A DNA stretch of 64,000 bases from contig NC_135558.1 of assembly GCF_964340395.1 (NCBI RefSeq), forward strand, positions 967,001 through 1,031,000, read 5' to 3'. Source of the stretch: Glandiceps talaboti. Its lineage: Eukaryota; Hemichordata; Enteropneusta; Spengelidae. The first letter of the stretch is position 1. The number at the start of each line of letters is the position of its first letter. This document shows positions 60,701 to 64,000 of this stretch, in pieces. The translations under genes were made by a program, and so were the position numbers. The notes under the pieces are model-generated. The model made no database searches, was not told where the DNA came from, and saw only the letters and a program-made list of their open reading frames with translations.

Positions 60701-63700
60701 CTCTGCAACAATGATTGATGTGTTTGTAAAATATAATTATTAATATATTTATTATATTTAGCATTGATAGCAAACCCAAAAACTGTTATATTTACTATTT
60801 TACTATTTTACTATTTTACTATTTTACTATTCATTGTAATTGTTATTTCTGCCGACATCTTGACTGCAAAATAAAACTGAGTCTAGGATTTCGACACACG
60901 CAGATTTTATTTTGGAAAGAAACACACTGTAGTTTACGGATGGCTGAATGGCTGGCTGGATGGCTGGTTGTAAAGACCAATTGCAAGCAAATGTTTCTTG
61001 AGCCGAGTCGCATTAACAAACGCAGACGGTTTGTACGTGCACGCATTTTGCTTGTACATATTTTGTAAAAGTATGCTTTTGCGATTCAAAGAATGACATT
61101 TGTATATACTATAGAAACTTTTGATGTCTGTCTTTCCTCTCATCAAATGTTGTCATGTTTTCCATTCCAAAGATGTGTCTATGTTTAGAACACCCAAACT
61201 CCGTCGTTCAATGGAGTGAATCTGTCACCAAAGCATTGATCTGTATATACAAGGAGAAAAACCTCGACTAATGTTGTCTGATAGAATGAGGAAGATTGTG
61301 CACCAGATAATGATGATTATTTGAGAATAAATTGTTTCTAATTATTCATTACATTTTATTTACTGATTTATCAAATTTAATTAAATTTCTCAAGCGTTGT
61401 CACTCTAAATTTGTGATACACAGAGAAGGTGATCACGAGATTTAAAAAAACCCGGAAGTCTGCCAGTGGAATACACAAGAATTCTTCTCTAATTATCAGG
61501 TATATATTTGAAGCTGCTAATCTCTTAGCTTTGAATTCTCGGTTGATTTACGAAATTCGACTGCAAAGTCCCTCCAACCATATTCATCGATTCTGACTTT
61601 TTGACCAATTTTCTCATCTTTTGGCGGCACAGCATGGCAGCTGACAGTTATCAGATTGTTCACATCTTCTTCCCAACTCTTTTTCGATTTTTCGCTCGTT
61701 TGCTGGGACCTTGTTGATGATAAGACAATAATCCGTGAGAAAATTGGATCGAAACTTTGAACGGGTTCAGAATCAATGTTTTTGAGTGAAGACACGCTAG
61801 CAGGCTAGCTGGAGGGTAGACTTTAATGGCGCGCACATATGGGAGCGATGCAGATTCTTGACTAACAATGTTATTTGCTGTGAATCCTAATCTAAAAACA
61901 CACGACTGATAAATTGTTAATGTGACACGGGGCATCCTTTGGTCTTTCACGATCGAATTGTAATTCACCCAAAATTATAGAAATCTCGTCTCAATCTTTT
62001 CAATTTGAATTGAACCTGTGGATATTGCTGGTTTTTGGTTTGTGAAAACCCTAATCCTGGAATTGAAGTTTGAAAATTTACTCAGCTGTTATATTTAATA
62101 CCATTCCATACAAATCATGTGAGTACAGTGTTAACATTTATTTAACATTCATACACTTAGACTAGACGAATTCAAGTTGTAAAAATGGCTCATTTTACCC
62201 TATGACATGAACAGGTTTGTAGGGTTGAATCTCGTCCCAATTATCTTGCGCAAAGGCAGGATATCAACTTGTGATTCTAGGAAAGTGACGTCACATTTCT
62301 ATGGTAACCGAATGTAGTATTTCGGCGTCATGATTTAGGAATCATTACTGTAAAAGTTAACATAATGAAGAAAGGAACACTTCAGCTGATACGTGTAATC
62401 TTCACAGGTAATAAAAGGTCTTTTCCACATTCAAGCTCAAATTTATGATGTTGTTGGCAACAATTCTACTCAAACCAGGAGGAATGGGGAAATACACATT
62501 GTTGTAAACTAGGTTTGTTCCATCGAGTTTTTGGTTTCTGTGTCCAGTATATGTCACCACTTACTTATCCACGAGTCGAGTTCAAACGGCCTAGCTGACA
62601 GATACATCGATGTTCCTAACTATGTTTTAAACAGCGAGAGAATCATCATACCGTTAACTTGAAAGCCGTCAACAGTTTGAATAGTTGTAGTATATTTGTG
62701 TAGCTAGATCGTGTTTCACCAATCATTCACAGACTTTCAGTTTAAATTTATTTTTTGCCTGCTAAACATCTAACAAATAATGATTCTGACAGGTTTCCAT
62801 GGAAACACAACTTTATACGTAAAACCAACGAAAGCAGAGGTGGGGAAAGGCTCAAAGATAATTTCAGTACACATACAGACACATTTAATATGAAATCGTA
62901 ACTGGCTTTTATAAAATCATAAATGCAACGGAAGGAATTTCTGAACTTGAAGTTGATTTGATGTTTGCAAATTGATGCCTTCAATGATGAAGACTATGGT
63001 AAACATTAATTGGACTAAAGATATCAGATTTACTAGCTTCAAAGCTGAGTTCACTCCACTGGGAGTTTATGTTAAGTCTGACCCATGAGTAGAACTTTGA
63101 TTGGGTGTCACCACACTGACACGTGGGAGAGACCGCTGACTGGACAGTGATGCAGCGACTTGAAAGTGTATCTTACCGGGTGGTGGGCAACTTTTACGTG
63201 TATGTACTCCATACAGAGATTCTGTTCCGTCTCCTTACACAACATGACAATATCTCCCAAGACAGTTAATTGGGAACGTGCCATGTCAAGTTCCAACGAG
63301 TCACCATCATAAAACAAAACCACTGTGATCACCGCTCTTGTTTTTGTGCGTTCAAAATTCTTACGATACGAAGGAAAGTCCTTCGTTTGATTTCAGCCAA
63401 GATATTCCGTTATGGAATCGCAGTGGGGGATAGAACGCCTCAAAAACAGTCTCAATAGATGTTTTTAGGTGGTTTTGTTGAGTGTCTTTTCAGAGAGTCC
63501 AAAGTGACTGTATAGGTCTTAAATTACAAAATCAACGCCTATTCAACCACTAATCATACAAAAGGTTGTACGATACGCTTCACGTCAAAAGGGCCTTGAT
63601 TCCATTGCAGATTACATTGCCTGTCAATCAGTTAAAACCTAAGTATGCTTTAGGATGGTTTTTGATACCTGTAGTATTTCGTCCAGACTGTATACCTTAT

Positions 63701-64000
63701 TAGCATAATTCATTAGTGCAATTGAAAAGTGAAATGATACTTTTCCTTCATAGCCGAGGCAGTCTTTGTTGTATAATTTGAAAACTGTATCTTTTATACA
63801 ATGTATTTACTTTTCTTTCAACAGACTTAACTTTTAGTAACATGCCGTGGAGTTTTGTTAATTCGTTGCTAGCTAGTGAACTGCAGATATGCGCGATGTC
63901 GATACTATACGAGTATGTGTTCGGTTAAAAGTGTGTTGCGTGAATTTAGCCGCTGGGAATAATTTAGGACCCGAACAAAGCAGACTATGCACACTCGACA
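57764..64000. other. right flank, no recognised gene
   Basis: Mostly unique AT-rich sequence. Small features include a TTTTACTA octamer run at 60788-60830 and related segments at 59470-59620 and 60010-60130 that share GCAGACGACATTT. Two minus-strand frames (61517-61795 and 63108-63332) look slightly protein-like but match no family I know. No tRNA or other RNA gene was found. Confidence 0.5.

Noticed and set aside
63108-63332. Minus-strand frame with GDSLELDMARSQL and a GTAAGAT donor-like end
   Set aside because: It looks like a possible exon, but no family could be named, no good acceptor was found in the right frame and no partner exon is visible.

Overview
This is animal nuclear DNA: spliced genes with GT-AG introns, AT-rich non-coding sequence, many micro- and minisatellites, and decayed transposons. 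Two genes can be recognised by protein similarity. The species cannot be fixed from the sequence. The protein matches, the intron-exon style and the abundant GACCTTTGACCTT-type and CATA-type repeats suggest a marine invertebrate bilaterian (for example a hemichordate, amphioxus or lophotrochozoan), but that is only an impression.

Left part (1-21 kb). Positions 337-1788 hold a minus-strand, frameshifted remnant of a DIRS-type (tyrosine-recombinase) retrotransposon, bracketed by a 44-bp direct repeat. Next comes a plus-strand gene for mitochondrial ribosomal protein MRPS18B (mS40). Seven coding exons are resolved between 2476 and 14845, including a 21-nt microexon; the first exon is not resolved. 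Its introns are packed with repeats: CATA and TG microsatellites, a 22-bp minisatellite split by a 1070-bp non-autonomous hAT-like transposon with a perfect 5-bp target duplication, a 41-bp array, and an 80-bp array. The last intron-exon junction is triplicated, leaving two decoy splice acceptors. A repeat-bearing intergenic spacer follows (14846-21383).

Right part (21-55 kb). A single LIM-homeobox gene of the Lhx2/9 (apterous) class lies on the minus strand, with five coding exons from 54653 down to 21384. It would encode a 450-residue protein with two LIM domains, a KGRPRKRK basic stretch and a homeodomain split by an intron between homeodomain residues 46 and 47. One intron is 26.5 kb. It contains two striking tandem arrays: about 21 copies of a 36-bp unit, most carrying an inverted pair of SOX-type sites, and about 7 copies of a 62-bp unit carrying TTAATTA (a LIM-homeodomain-type site) and ATGCAT. 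The two genes are convergent (tail to tail).

Far right (55-64 kb) is the upstream flank of the Lhx gene. No further gene is recognised there. It contains long CT, TA and CATA microsatellites and a repeat-bounded segment at 56066-56845.

Most other open frames in the window are chance or repeat translations. Exon boundaries were set by hand from splice consensus, reading-frame phase and remembered family similarity; no search was run.
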